From the NCBI GenBank assembly GCA_035938215.1, contig DASZHC010000004.1, positions 1 through 24,861 of the forward strand: 24,861 nt of DNA, in the 5' to 3' direction. The stretch comes from DASZHC01 sp035938215 (lineage in GTDB: Bacteria > Verrucomicrobiota > Verrucomicrobiia > Chthoniobacterales > JAFAMB01). The notes beneath the pieces were generated by a model, which did not search any database, was not told the origin of the DNA, and saw only the letters and a list, made by a program, of their open reading frames with translations. Shown piece after piece: positions 7,522-15,175 of this stretch. The position numbers and the translations under genes are program-made. Within the stretch, counting starts at the first letter, position 1. Each line of letters opens with the position of its first letter.

Positions 7522-9186
7522 TCAATCACTTTTCAAGGCAATGGCTGACCATTCACCCCAGCCTGTTCCTCTATCTGAGAATCTCACGGCAAATTCTTCT
7601 GGAAGAAGGTCATTCGAGAAATCCAGCAGCACCCAGTCCGTCGCGGCAGGCAAATTCGTAGCGGAGAAACGTGTTCCCAGGACCTCAACAATCTGCTTTC
7701 CTCTCATTGGCCCTGAGCGGTAGAGCAACTTGTCACCGCGCTTCATATCTACAACTAGTGATCCAGTGTTCGCATCGGAATCAATGAAACTCCCCAGGAC
7801 GACCATGCCATCGAAGCGCGACTTGCCAAAATCAGCGCCGAGCCACTCATTGCCCGCTTGCACATTCCTGCTTCCAACGGTTACCAGTTTGGGCAAAAAC
7901 AATCCACCGTCGGCAGCCTTGCTGATAACCCGGAATGGGAAGCCTAAAGCGTCTGTCGGCCTGTAAAAGGGATCTTTCGCCAGTAGGGATTCACATTGCT
8001 GCTTTGTCATTTCGAGACCCCATGCCGTTGCAGCGTGCCCATCAAATTGAACAGGTATGACGTATCGATCGTAATGCCGGCAAGAATCCAAATGAGCTTT
8101 CCAATTCAAATCGTCCTGTTTGCGGTCAAGGACAGGAAAGGCGTTCAAAACAGCAATAAACAGGATGAACCACGCTACCCCCCGCAGCAATCGATTAGAT
8201 TCAGTCAGAGCGATTTGTAGCAGGAACCAGGACTGAACGATGAACGGGTAAAAGAAATAGCGTGGCCCAGCTGACACTTGGTGTATGAAATCGATGCCTG
8301 CCCGACTCACTGTCAGGAATACGGCAGCGCACCAGAGATAGGCCATCCCCCACTTTACGCGTGACCGTGGATCGCGCACAATTGCGAGCACAAACAAGAG
8401 CAGAAGCAAAAACCCTGAGACCCATTCTAATTGAGGCAGAATATTGCCTACTGTGTACGCACCCAAAAATTTAGGAATTACCTTTCGCAGTGCATGAATA
8501 TGGAGTCGCGATTCTAACAAACCGGCAGAACGGTGCATTACCCAAAGCTGCATCCCCGCACAAAGTGTTGTGAGCAAAGCGAGCTTTATTTCCAATTTGC
8601 TCCCGCGAAACCACAAGGCACGCACCCACATTAGTGGCAACACCACTATGCACACCGGTGATGAAAGCGAAGCAAGGACAATAATGGCTGACCGCGATCG
8701 CCAATCTCTCGACTGATCGTTCCAAAACACAACGACAAAAAGCAAAATTGAAACCCACCAGAAAGTATAGAGCGGCAGGCCGAATACCTCTGGATCGCTT
8801 GGTACCAACAAACAAGCAAGCGCCAACAATAAACCTCCATGCAGCTGAATTGGCGCCGTTGCGATAAAATAGAAGACGGCCAGCGTAACGCCCCAAGCCA
8901 ATAACGTGCTAATCAATGGATATTGACTGAAGCTGATAGAAGCCGCCGACAGTGTAATCAATTTCGGCACCAATACCAGATATCCGTTTAACGGCTCGAT
9001 TATATCTGCGATGCCATTCTGAAAAAATCCGGGCAAGTTTCGCGTCCCATCTTCATCCCAAACTTGGGGGTAAAACAGCCTTGGCCATGCGCGGGCGAGC
9101 AATAGAATCACACCTATTGATACAAATAGCCACCGCTGTCTTAAAAAAGAACCGGATGAGGAGGTTGAAGATAAAGCCAACCGCAT
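7522..9186 (-). CDS. polytopic membrane protein, possibly a GT-C type glycosyltransferase
   Basis: 554 residues with about ten hydrophobic helices from residue 17 to about 370, then a soluble C-terminal region of about 180 residues with beta-rich character. Early in the protein the first extracytoplasmic loop holds PQVWDEDGTRNLPGF. An acidic pair at that place is typical of GT-C fold transferases, which use polyprenyl-phosphate sugars in the periplasm. I do not recognise a named family, so this is a structural guess. It is the first gene of the run that continues with the Lnb-like, Lnt-like and deacetylase genes; its stop lies 100 bp before the preferred Lnb start. The ATG at 9186 is followed by a Ser-rich lead and RQR before the first helix, a reasonable membrane-protein start. 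Confidence 0.65.
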   Translation of the reverse strand: MRLALSSTSSSGSFLRQRWLFVSIGVILLLARAWPRLFYPQVWDEDGTRNLPGFFQNGIADIIEPLNGYLVLVPKLITLSAASISFSQYPLISTLLAWGVTLAVFYFIATAPIQLHGGLLLALACLLVPSDPEVFGLPLYTFWWVSILLFVVVFWNDQSRDWRSRSAIIVLASLSSPVCIVVLPLMWVRALWFRGSKLEIKLALLTTLCAGMQLWVMHRSAGLLESRLHIHALRKVIPKFLGAYTVGNILPQLEWVSGFLLLLLFVLAIVRDPRSRVKWGMAYLWCAAVFLTVSRAGIDFIHQVSAGPRYFFYPFIVQSWFLLQIALTESNRLLRGVAWFILFIAVLNAFPVLDRKQDDLNWKAHLDSCRHYDRYVIPVQFDGHAATAWGLEMTKQQCESLLAKDPFYRPTDALGFPFRVISKAADGGLFLPKLVTVGSRNVQAGNEWLGADFGKSRFDGMVVLGSFIDSDANTGSLVVDMKRGDKLLYRSGPMRGKQIVEVLGTRFSATNLPAATDWVLLDFSNDLLPEEFAVRFSDRGTGWGEWSAIALKSD

Positions 9187-9218
9187 AATCAGCCCTAAGG
9201 ACTAGCCAAGCCCCGCCT

Positions 9219-9294
9219 CAGAGCGGTGAGATATAAGGGTATTAAGGTCACGCTGGGAGCAGCGCCGATTGGGCAAGGCAGCCTCGCTATGGAA
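9219..9294 (+). repeat. dispersed repeat B, copy 2
   Basis: Matches copy 1 at 7445: agagcggtgagatataaggg, tattaaggtcacgctggg, agcagcgccgattgggcaag, then cagcctcg. It lies in the 198-bp gap between the mutase and the membrane-protein gene and runs directly into a copy of the 22-bp repeat (ggaatccttgaaaagcaaaa). Confidence 0.7.
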
Positions 9295-9388
9295 TCCTTG
9301 AAAAGCAAAACACTTTGCAGATGAGCCAAGTTTATTCTGTATCCGCATATTAATTAATCATTTGGGGTTCTGCCTTCAAGGATTCTAG
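9291..9388 (+). repeat. pair of inverted 22-bp repeats downstream of the mutase gene
   Basis: gaatccttgaaaagcaaaac (from 9292) and ccttcaaggattctag (9373-9388) face each other about 60 bp apart. The second runs into the mutase stop codon. The 11-bp cores are reverse complements. The same sequence recurs at 11342, 11690, 20885 and 22106. An AT-rich spacer with attaattaatcattt lies between them. It could form a weak stem-loop at the mutase 3' end; no U-run terminator is evident. Confidence 0.5.
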
Positions 9389-11331
9389 CCTACTCTCCTC
9401 TTAACGTCCTCCTGCACCCACTCCCAAAGCCGGTCAAGCGACGCGGCTAGACTGGATTTCGCCTCACTCAAAGCATCCGCGGCAACACCCACTTGCCTGC
9501 CAAACAAATAGAACTTTATTTTCGGTTCCGTGCCGGACGGCCGCACCGCAATCCTCCTTGCGTCAGCCAGTTCGAATATCGTCATCCTCTCCTTTGGCAG
9601 GTCAACTCCTTCGGAATCCTTGATTCCGCCCGCCGTGAAATCCTTTAAAGACACAACCTGCGACCCATCGATTTCCGGCGGAGGAGCAGCCTTGTACGAT
9701 TCAGCAAGACGACGAATCTTCTCGGCCCCCTCGGCGCCTTCAAAGGATAGAAAACCGTTTTTTTCCATGTAACACCCATACTCACGATAAATCTGATCGA
9801 GAAGCTGATCCAAGGTCAGCCCCAGCGATTTCGCGTAGGCGGCGACTTCGGCGAACATGACCGCTGCGCCGTTCGCATCCTTGTCACGCACGAAATCGGC
9901 TCCGCCGTACCCGTAGCTTTCCTCGCCGCCGAAAACGAAAAAGCGGGAATAGCGCAAACGAGCGGCTCGCGTCTCCTCTTCAGGTAATGTCCGGTAAAGT
10001 CTCCGAATCTCTGCAGGCAGCGCCTCCTCGTATTTGCCGAGTTTTTCGCCGATATACTTGAATCCGGTGAGCGTTTCTACGCAATGCAGACCTTCCCGCT
10101 CCGCGATCATCTTTTGCAAGTCAGTCGTCACAAGGGTCTTGATGATGACGCCCCGTGCTTTGTTGCTTTCGTTCAAGATGCCCTGGCTTTTGAACGTCTT
10201 AGTGCGGTAATACGCTAAAAGCGAGCCGATCTGATTACCTGTTAGAAGCCGCATCTTTCCCGCCGCGTCGCGAAATGCGGCCCCCATTCGATCACTGTCC
10301 GGGTCGGTCCCGATTACAAGGTCCCCCGCTTCCTTTTCAGCGAGCGCAATCGCCATGGAAAGCGCGTCCGCATTTTCGGGGTTCGGAGATTTGACGGTCG
10401 GAAACGCGCCATCCGGCTTGTCCTGTTCAGGGACGGTGACAACCTGAAATCCCAGTTCTCTCAGGACAGGAACGGAGATGATTCCGCCGGTCCCATGGAT
10501 CGCCGTGAAGACAATTTTGAGATTCGTCTGGCTTGCAACAACATCCGGTCGAAGCACCAGGGTGCGCAGCCTGACCTTGTAAAGTTCATCCAGTTCAGTG
10601 CCGAGGATGATCAGTTTGCCTTGTCGGGCAGGCGGAAGCGGCTCGTAAACTTCACTGGCTACCTTGTTGACCTGTTCGATGATACCGCTTGCGTGAGGCT
10701 CAACGACCTGTGCGCCATCCGCGAAATAAACCTTGTAGCCGTTGTCATGAGGCGGGTTGTGACTCGCAGTAATCACGATTCCGGCACTGGCATTGGTATG
10801 CCGGACCGCGAAAGAGAGTTCCGGGGTCGAACGAGCGGCTTCGAACAGAAAAACATCGCACCCATTTTCTGTAGCAACTTTGGCCGTTAATTCACCGAAC
10901 CGCCGCGAAAAATGCCGGGTGTCATGAGCAATCACGATACTCGGCTTGGCGCCTGGATTATTTTTCGAAAGGTATTCCCCGGCATAATTCACCAGACCTT
11001 GAGTAGCCCTGCTGACATTGTAAAAATTCATCGCGTTGGCCCCAACGCACGGGAACTCCGGACAAGCACCACCGGCCTGGCTGCCTGCTTCGGCGCGGGT
11101 GACAACCTTTCCTATCGTTCGCCCTCTCAAGCCTCCTGTGCCGAAGGCAAGCGTCTTAAAAAAACGATCGTTCAGCTCCGGCCACAGTTTATTTTCGACT
11201 AACTCTTCGATCGCCGCTCGATACACCGGATCATTCCCGCGAGAGAGGAATTCTAAAATATTAGCCGAACTGGCCGCCAACAAATGGCCTTCATCTACAG
11301 CACGCCGGAGGGTTTCGTGCAGATCGCTCAT
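9385..11331 (-). CDS. phosphohexomutase (phosphoglucomutase/phosphomannomutase family)
   Basis: 648 residues from the ATG at 11331 (MSDLHETLRRAVDEGHL). The frame is open to 11364, but those 11 codons are not family-like. All four signature blocks are present: the phosphoserine loop VITASHNPPHDNGYK, the metal loop GTDPDSDRMG, the sugar-binding loop FGGEESYGYG and the phosphate-binding loop RPSGTEPKIKFY. The length and the N-terminal FFKTLAFGTGGLRG match the long (about 570-620 residue) PgcA-type branch. The reaction interconverts hexose 1- and 6-phosphates in the cytoplasm, supplying nucleotide-sugar precursors for the surface glycan genes around it. Sequence alone does not settle glucose versus mannose. 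It appears monocistronic; the 280-bp inverted-repeat element sits just upstream and may interfere with or supply its promoter. Confidence 0.93.
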   Translation of the reverse strand: MSDLHETLRRAVDEGHLLAASSANILEFLSRGNDPVYRAAIEELVENKLWPELNDRFFKTLAFGTGGLRGRTIGKVVTRAEAGSQAGGACPEFPCVGANAMNFYNVSRATQGLVNYAGEYLSKNNPGAKPSIVIAHDTRHFSRRFGELTAKVATENGCDVFLFEAARSTPELSFAVRHTNASAGIVITASHNPPHDNGYKVYFADGAQVVEPHASGIIEQVNKVASEVYEPLPPARQGKLIILGTELDELYKVRLRTLVLRPDVVASQTNLKIVFTAIHGTGGIISVPVLRELGFQVVTVPEQDKPDGAFPTVKSPNPENADALSMAIALAEKEAGDLVIGTDPDSDRMGAAFRDAAGKMRLLTGNQIGSLLAYYRTKTFKSQGILNESNKARGVIIKTLVTTDLQKMIAEREGLHCVETLTGFKYIGEKLGKYEEALPAEIRRLYRTLPEEETRAARLRYSRFFVFGGEESYGYGGADFVRDKDANGAAVMFAEVAAYAKSLGLTLDQLLDQIYREYGCYMEKNGFLSFEGAEGAEKIRRLAESYKAAPPPEIDGSQVVSLKDFTAGGIKDSEGVDLPKERMTIFELADARRIAVRPSGTEPKIKFYLFGRQVGVAADALSEAKSSLAASLDRLWEWVQEDVKRRVG

Positions 11332-11364
11332 AGCTTTATAGAGTCCTTGAAAAGCAAAAACCAC

Positions 11365-11644
11365 CTAGTGTACCGTCTCGCATATAATGGTGATGTCGCC
11401 GCAGGTCAGTTGGCTGTTTTTCAAGGCGCGAGCGAAGCGCCCATATCTGAATTGATACGGGTCGAGCGAGCAACGCGGAAAAACAGCCAACTGGCCGCGG
11501 CCCGGAGGGTTGCGTTGAAAATGGGCTGGCGGCTGCGTTGCTCGTCGGTTACGTATCGATTTAGATATGCGCCCTCCTCGCGCCTTGCCGACGGCCCATT
11601 TTGAACGCAACGACGTCATCATTATATGCGAGACGGTACACTAG
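11365..11644. mobile_element. 280-bp MITE-like element with nested inverted repeats
   Basis: The ends are near-perfect inverted repeats of about 34 bp: ctagtgtaccgtctcgcata at the left and tatgcgagacggtacactag at the right, with two or three mismatches further in. Inside lie two more stem structures: cagttggctgttttt/aaaaacagccaactg (11407-11421 with 11479-11493, perfect) and a 17-bp pair (11510-11526 with 11594-11610, one mismatch). The loop contents of the two stems are themselves inverted copies (catatctgaattgatac versus gtatcgatttagatatg). CTAG at both ends could be the target duplication, or part of the ends since it is self-complementary. It encodes no credible protein. Mobilisation in trans by a transposase elsewhere in the genome is inferred. 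Confidence 0.8.
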
Positions 11645-11974
11645 TGATAAATGCGGGGATACGGAAAAAATTTGACTCATCCACAACCCGTTTTGCTTTT
11701 GAAGGATTTTAGGGTCTACTCCGCAAATAGCATGGATTTTGTTGATGAAAATTGGGTAGCTGGCCCTTTGCGACCCGAGTTTGGCCCTCAGCATATTGCC
11801 AGCGCGGAAGGGGCAGATCTCCTGGGCGCCCGCAACGCAAGCGCGTCCGGCTCGGAGATTCTGCCCTAACGAGCTCGGTCCATCGCTATGGCCGGCCTAC
11901 GGTAGGGGCAGATCTCCGAGCTGCCCGCCTCGAAACATAGTTGCCTCGGGTCAGGAACTGGTAAAACTGCGCCA
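11645..11974. other. intergenic stretch with dispersed repeat C copies
   Basis: No gene is credible between the 280-bp element and the methyltransferase. It holds an inverted copy of the 22-bp repeat (gttttgcttttgaaggattt at 11690), an imperfect palindrome of repeat C (aaggggcagatctcc at 11808 facing ggagattctgccct ending 11867), and a fuller repeat C copy at 11901-11930 (ggtaggggcagatctccgag then ctgcccgcct). The minus-strand frame here encodes PKILQKQNG, resembling the RILEKQ peptides near the two GT87 genes. That comes from the shared repeat and is not homology. Confidence 0.5.
11808..11867. repeat. repeat C palindrome
   Basis: aaggggcagatctcctgg and ctcggagattctgccct form an imperfect inverted pair about 60 bp across. 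Relatives of the half-site occur at 11901, 13317, 13547 (reverse) and 19581. Confidence 0.55.
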
Positions 11975-11995
11975 GTGGCAGACACGCAATCCATT

Positions 11996-12883
11996 ATGCT
12001 TCCGAGTGCAAAGATCCTGGCTGCAATCAAGAAGCGGCGCATTATCGATCGCCAAAAGACGAATGCGCTCCGGTTGGTCGACGGGCCAGGAGACGGGCTC
12101 CCCGATCTCATCATCGATGACTTCGCAGGACGCTGGCTCGTCCAGACACTGTTCAAAGCAAAACCCTCGATCGAACGAGATCTCGGATTCCAATCCCTTT
12201 ATTGGAAGCCTCTCGAAAAAAGCGCCGGTGCATCCCCTCAACACCTGGCAGGTGAATCCATCAGCGGACCTTTTGCCATCTTGGAATCAGGGCTGGCATT
12301 TGAGATCGATTTCCAGGCTGGGATTTCCCCCGGAATATTTCTTGATCAGCGGTTGAACCGGGAAAAGCTCCGCACCGCTGCGCGGTGCAAGAAGGTTTTG
12401 AACACATTTTCGTACACCTGTGCGTTCGGCGTGGCTGCAGCGGCAGGTGGCGCTTTTACCACGAATATTGATCTTTCGCGCAGGTATCTCGACTGGGGAA
12501 GGCGCAACTATCAGCTCAACCAGATCAGTGCGGAAAATCACGAATTCCTGGTTGGCGATGTCTTCGACTGGCTGAGACGCTTTTATAAGCAGAGAAGAAA
12601 ATTTGACCTGGTTGTTCTTGATCCGCCCACTTTTTCGCGAGATCGGAAATCGAAAGTGTTTCGGGTGCAGGATGATTACGGGCGGCTTGTGGAGTTGGCT
12701 TCGGAATGCATGGATTGCGAAGGAGTTCTTCTGTGTTGCACAAACTTTCGAGGAGTTTCGGCCGGAGAGTTTCTCCGCATTTTGAAGACAGCTATCCATG
12801 CCCCTTACAAGGCGTCCACCGGCTCGATGCCGCCTGATTTCACAGGTGAGCGTTATCTCAAATCGGTCTGGCTGCAGTTTTAG
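11996..12883 (+). CDS. class I SAM-dependent rRNA methyltransferase, RlmK/RlmI-like
   Basis: 295 residues from the ATG at 11996 (MLPSAKILAAIKKRR); an ATG at 11975 adds seven residues and is equally possible. The N-terminal KTNALRLVDGPGDGLPDLII is the RlmI/RlmK linker-like segment. It is followed by GISPGIFLDQRLNREKL, the SAM-binding motif LNTFSYTCAFGVAAAAGG, acidic motif NIDLSRRYLDWG, motif IV VVLDPPTFSR and the terminal CTNFRGVSAGEF. The last resembles the SNN(K/R)RGF region of RlmK (23S m7G methyltransferase, C-terminal half of E. coli RlmL) more than the catalytic Cys motif of RlmI. No PUA or THUMP RNA-binding domain precedes it, so it is a stand-alone catalytic domain. Target base is uncertain. 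Confidence 0.82.
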   Translation: MLPSAKILAAIKKRRIIDRQKTNALRLVDGPGDGLPDLIIDDFAGRWLVQTLFKAKPSIERDLGFQSLYWKPLEKSAGASPQHLAGESISGPFAILESGLAFEIDFQAGISPGIFLDQRLNREKLRTAARCKKVLNTFSYTCAFGVAAAAGGAFTTNIDLSRRYLDWGRRNYQLNQISAENHEFLVGDVFDWLRRFYKQRRKFDLVVLDPPTFSRDRKSKVFRVQDDYGRLVELASECMDCEGVLLCCTNFRGVSAGEFLRILKTAIHAPYKASTGSMPPDFTGERYLKSVWLQF

Positions 12884-12936
12884 CCTTGAGCAGCAATTCC
12901 GAGCGGTCTATCAGTATCCGAACATTTTCCCAATCT

Positions 12937-13128
12937 ATGATCCGTCCCTCTCTCGTTTGCCTGGCCTTGATCGCATCTGCATTTTGCGGATGCGACAACC
13001 GAACTCACGATGCTAAACGGTTTGACCAGATTGCCGAAGATTTAAAGACGGACAAAGGCATTCAACCCTTCCATCAAGCTAGAGATACCTGGTCCAGTGC
13101 AGAGTATCACAAAGGGCTCGCTTGGTAA
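12937..13128 (+). CDS. small secreted protein or lipoprotein remnant
   Basis: 63 residues starting MIRPSLVCLALIASAFCGC, a signal-peptide-like lead with a Cys pair that could be a poor lipobox, then a charged tail ending SSAEYHKGLAW. It lies 53 bp after the methyltransferase on the same strand. A longer frame from 12886 exists, but the internal start places the hydrophobic stretch at the N-terminus. I do not recognise a family. It may be the 5' end of a gene whose remainder has decayed. Treat as tentative. Confidence 0.4.
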   Translation: MIRPSLVCLALIASAFCGCDNRTHDAKRFDQIAEDLKTDKGIQPFHQARDTWSSAEYHKGLAW

Positions 13129-13316
13129 GCCGGCATTGCCGTCCGGGTTTACGTTGCAGGAAAGAAAACTTCTAGCCCAAATACGAGGTTTGGAAATCGT
13201 TCTCGTCCTCGTGCACGATTTTTGCGAGCTGGCTAAGCTAGCGTTAACAAGTACCTACGGTCTGGTGACTTGTACAAGGAACTTTAGGTCCGCACCAGAC
13301 ATAACCCACGGTAGGA

Positions 13317-13346
13317 CGGTAGGGGCAGATCTTCGAGCTGCCCGCC
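13317..13346 (+). repeat. repeat C copy
   Basis: cggtaggggcagatcttcga followed by gctgcccgcc, nearly identical to 11900-11930. The internal dyad gggcag...ctgccc can form a small hairpin. Confidence 0.6.
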
Positions 13347-13383
13347 GAGAAGGCCATTTTCGCCGATTTTCGTTTCTTATTGA

Positions 13384-13470
13384 GAGGGACGGTCTCTGTG
13401 CCGTCCGACTAATTATTTTCAGATCGAGTAGGAAGGAGAAAAATGGGACGGCACGGAGACCGTCCCTCCC
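13384..13470 (+). repeat. family A double-palindrome repeat, copy A3
   Basis: Arms at 13384-13406 (gagggacggtctctgtgccg) and 13445-13470 (gggacggcacggagaccgtc). Compared with A1, A2 and A4, the left arm has ggtctc in place of ggcctc and the right arm has the matching gagacc. This paired change indicates that the structure, not just the sequence, is kept. Same orientation as A1 and A2; gagaaaaatggg is conserved before the right arm. Confidence 0.85.
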
Positions 13471-13689
13471 TAGAATGAACAAATTCAACGTCACGCGGGT
13501 TTCTCTCTCTTTTCCTCATTGGTCTGCCTCGTAACAATAGCCGGCTCGGAGATCAGTCCCTTCTGCCTCCCGAGAACGGTCACCTCGGAGCGCGACACCA
13601 CTGATGCCGTGTTCGTTACGGCTTAAGCGCTTGCACCACAAGTTGCTGTAGAAGCGGAAGACATTCAAAGCGGCTGTTCCCCCTGCCCG

Positions 13690-14157
13690 TCATTTACCGC
13701 ACACGCGCCGATAACGCAGCACATCATACTCCAACGTTTCCCGTATGACCTCGCGAATTTCGAAACCCGATTCAAACTCCGGAAAATAAGCATCCCCGTC
13801 GTGTTCCCGTTTCACCATTGTTACGTAAATGATTTCGCATCTTGGAAGTAACGCTCGATAGATTTCGGAGCCTCCGATTACAAACACTTCCTTCCCATCC
13901 GCTTCGTAAGGACTCGGATCGAATTTTTCCAGGTCCCTCACAATTTCGACCCCTTCGATATCTCCAGATCGAGTCACAACGATGTTGTGACGTCCCGGCA
14001 AAGGCCGGCCAATCGATTCAAATGTTTTCCGGCCCATTAGAACGGCATGGCCCATGGTGATCGACTTGAACCATTTCTGCTCACCAGGAAGCCGCCATGG
14101 AATTTTGTTGTTCTTCCCGATCACCCGGTTTCGGGTCATCGCAACAATCGCTTTCAT
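13690..14157 (-). CDS. folA: dihydrofolate reductase
   Basis: 155 residues from the ATG at 14157 (MKAIVAMTRNRVIGKNNKIP). Diagnostic segments: IGKNNKIPWRLPGEQKWFK with Glu at the usual acidic catalytic position, MGRKTFESIGRPLPGR for NADPH and folate contacts, and VFVIGGSEIYRALL. It reduces 7,8-dihydrofolate to tetrahydrofolate with NADPH. The partner thyA lies upstream on the same strand, as in many thyA-folA operons, but a 169-bp inverted-repeat element fills the gap up to 2 bp from this start. An extra in-frame ATG at 14175 comes from the element's terminal repeat and is not preferred. No Shine-Dalgarno is obvious, because the upstream bases belong to the element. Confidence 0.96.
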   Translation of the reverse strand: MKAIVAMTRNRVIGKNNKIPWRLPGEQKWFKSITMGHAVLMGRKTFESIGRPLPGRHNIVVTRSGDIEGVEIVRDLEKFDPSPYEADGKEVFVIGGSEIYRALLPRCEIIYVTMVKREHDGDAYFPEFESGFEIREVIRETLEYDVLRYRRVCGK

Positions 14158-14158
14158 A

Positions 14159-14327
14159 ACGGGGTCATGTCTCAACTTTCAACATTCGCCCGCTTAATCT
14201 CAGTGTCCATCCACTGGTAGGGTCGCATCTCGAGACGACCGTTCTTTTTCGGGCACCGGAGACCTGCCCTTATGGAATCTTACGTTTTGTTCAAAGGCGA
14301 ATGTTGAAAGTTGAGACATGACCCCGT
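14159..14327. mobile_element. 169-bp MITE-like element between thyA and folA
   Basis: Perfect 32-bp terminal inverted repeats: 14159-14190 begins acggggtcatgtctcaactt and 14296-14327 ends aagttgagacatgaccccgt. The interior carries a diverged repeat C-like stretch (ggtagggtcgcatctcgaga at 14218) and no open frame of interest. It starts 2 bp upstream of the folA ATG and ends 5 bp from the thyA stop, so it occupies the whole gap. No target duplication is clear. Mobilisation in trans is inferred. Confidence 0.82.
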
Positions 14328-14332
14328 CGCCC

Positions 14333-15127
14333 TCAGACCGCAATCGGCGCTTTGATCGCCGGATAAGGATCGTACCCGATCACCTGAACATCCTCATACT
14401 CGAAAAGAGAGATTTCTTTCGGTTTCTGCAAGAAACGCAGGGAAGGTAGCGGACGAGGCGCCCTGCTCAGTTGCTCATTCACCTGCTCGAGGTGGTTCTG
14501 ATAAATGTGGATGTCTCCAAACGTGTGAATGAAATCGCCCGGTTCAAGTTCGCAAACCGCAGCCACCAAGCTCGTCAGCAGTGCATAAGAAGCAATATTG
14601 AACGGTACCCCAAGGAAAAGATCGGCGCTTCGCTGGTAAAGCTGACAGCTCAGCTTCCCTTCCTGTACGTAAAATTGGAACATGGCGTGGCAGGGCGGAA
14701 GGGCCATCTGGCTGATCTCCCCTGGATTCCAGGCGGTTACGATCAGCCGTCTGCTATCCGGATCTTTGCGTATCGCATCTACGACACCTTGAAGTTGATT
14801 GATCGACCCTCCGTCCGGAGTTCGCCAATCGCACCACTGCGCCCCGTACACTCTACCCAGGTCGCCATTTCCATCCGCCCATTCGTTCCAGATCGTCACG
14901 CCGTGATCCGTCAGGAATTTGATGTTGGTTTCGCCGCGTATAAACCAAAGCAACTCGAATAGAACGGACTTGAAATGAACGCGTTTGGTGGTCAGGAGTG
15001 GAAACCCCTTAGCGAGATCAAATCGGGCTTGAGCTCCAAAATAGGACACAGTGCCCACACCGGTGCGATCGTTTTTGCGCCTGCCTTTTTCCAGAACCAA
15101 TCGAAGCAATTCATGGTATTCTCTCAC
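14333..15127 (-). CDS. thyA: thymidylate synthase
   Basis: 264 residues from a GTG at 15127 (reading REYHELLRLVLEKGRRKNDR after it), exactly the length of E. coli ThyA. The frame stays open further to 15361 but overlaps the divergent folE2 and has no family similarity there. Signatures: KNDRTGVGTVSYFGAQARFD, FPLLTTKRVHFKSV, WNEWADGNGDLG, the nucleophile region MALPPCHAMFQFYV, RSADLFLGVPFNIASYA and the C-terminal GYDPYPAIKAPIAV. It makes dTMP from dUMP using methylene-tetrahydrofolate, giving dihydrofolate, which FolA recycles. Alternative starts further upstream are possible because no Shine-Dalgarno is clear. Confidence 0.96.
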   Translation of the reverse strand: MREYHELLRLVLEKGRRKNDRTGVGTVSYFGAQARFDLAKGFPLLTTKRVHFKSVLFELLWFIRGETNIKFLTDHGVTIWNEWADGNGDLGRVYGAQWCDWRTPDGGSINQLQGVVDAIRKDPDSRRLIVTAWNPGEISQMALPPCHAMFQFYVQEGKLSCQLYQRSADLFLGVPFNIASYALLTSLVAAVCELEPGDFIHTFGDIHIYQNHLEQVNEQLSRAPRPLPSLRFLQKPKEISLFEYEDVQVIGYDPYPAIKAPIAV

Positions 15128-15175
15128 GGAATCGATTTCAAAAAATTTATAGATTGAGGTATCCCAGCTCTGTTC

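Larger units (their letters stand above)
13129..13689. other. 561-bp repeat-rich intergenic region
   Basis: No credible gene. It contains an inverted pair gtctggtg/caccagac (13260-13299), a repeat C copy at 13317-13346, the family A copy A3 at 13384-13470, and a reverse, diverged repeat C (ggctcggagatcagtccct) near 13547. The stretch 13575-13689 next to folA shows no recognisable signal, although a short minus-strand frame reads RFECLPLLQQLVVQALKP before a stop near 13622 and could be a gene scrap. Confidence 0.55.

Noticed and set aside
11284..11604. Open frames across the 280-bp inverted-repeat element on both strands
   Set aside because: The frames are by-products of a symmetric repeat; the predicted peptides contain the repeated ends (VYRLAYN) in both orientations and show no family features.
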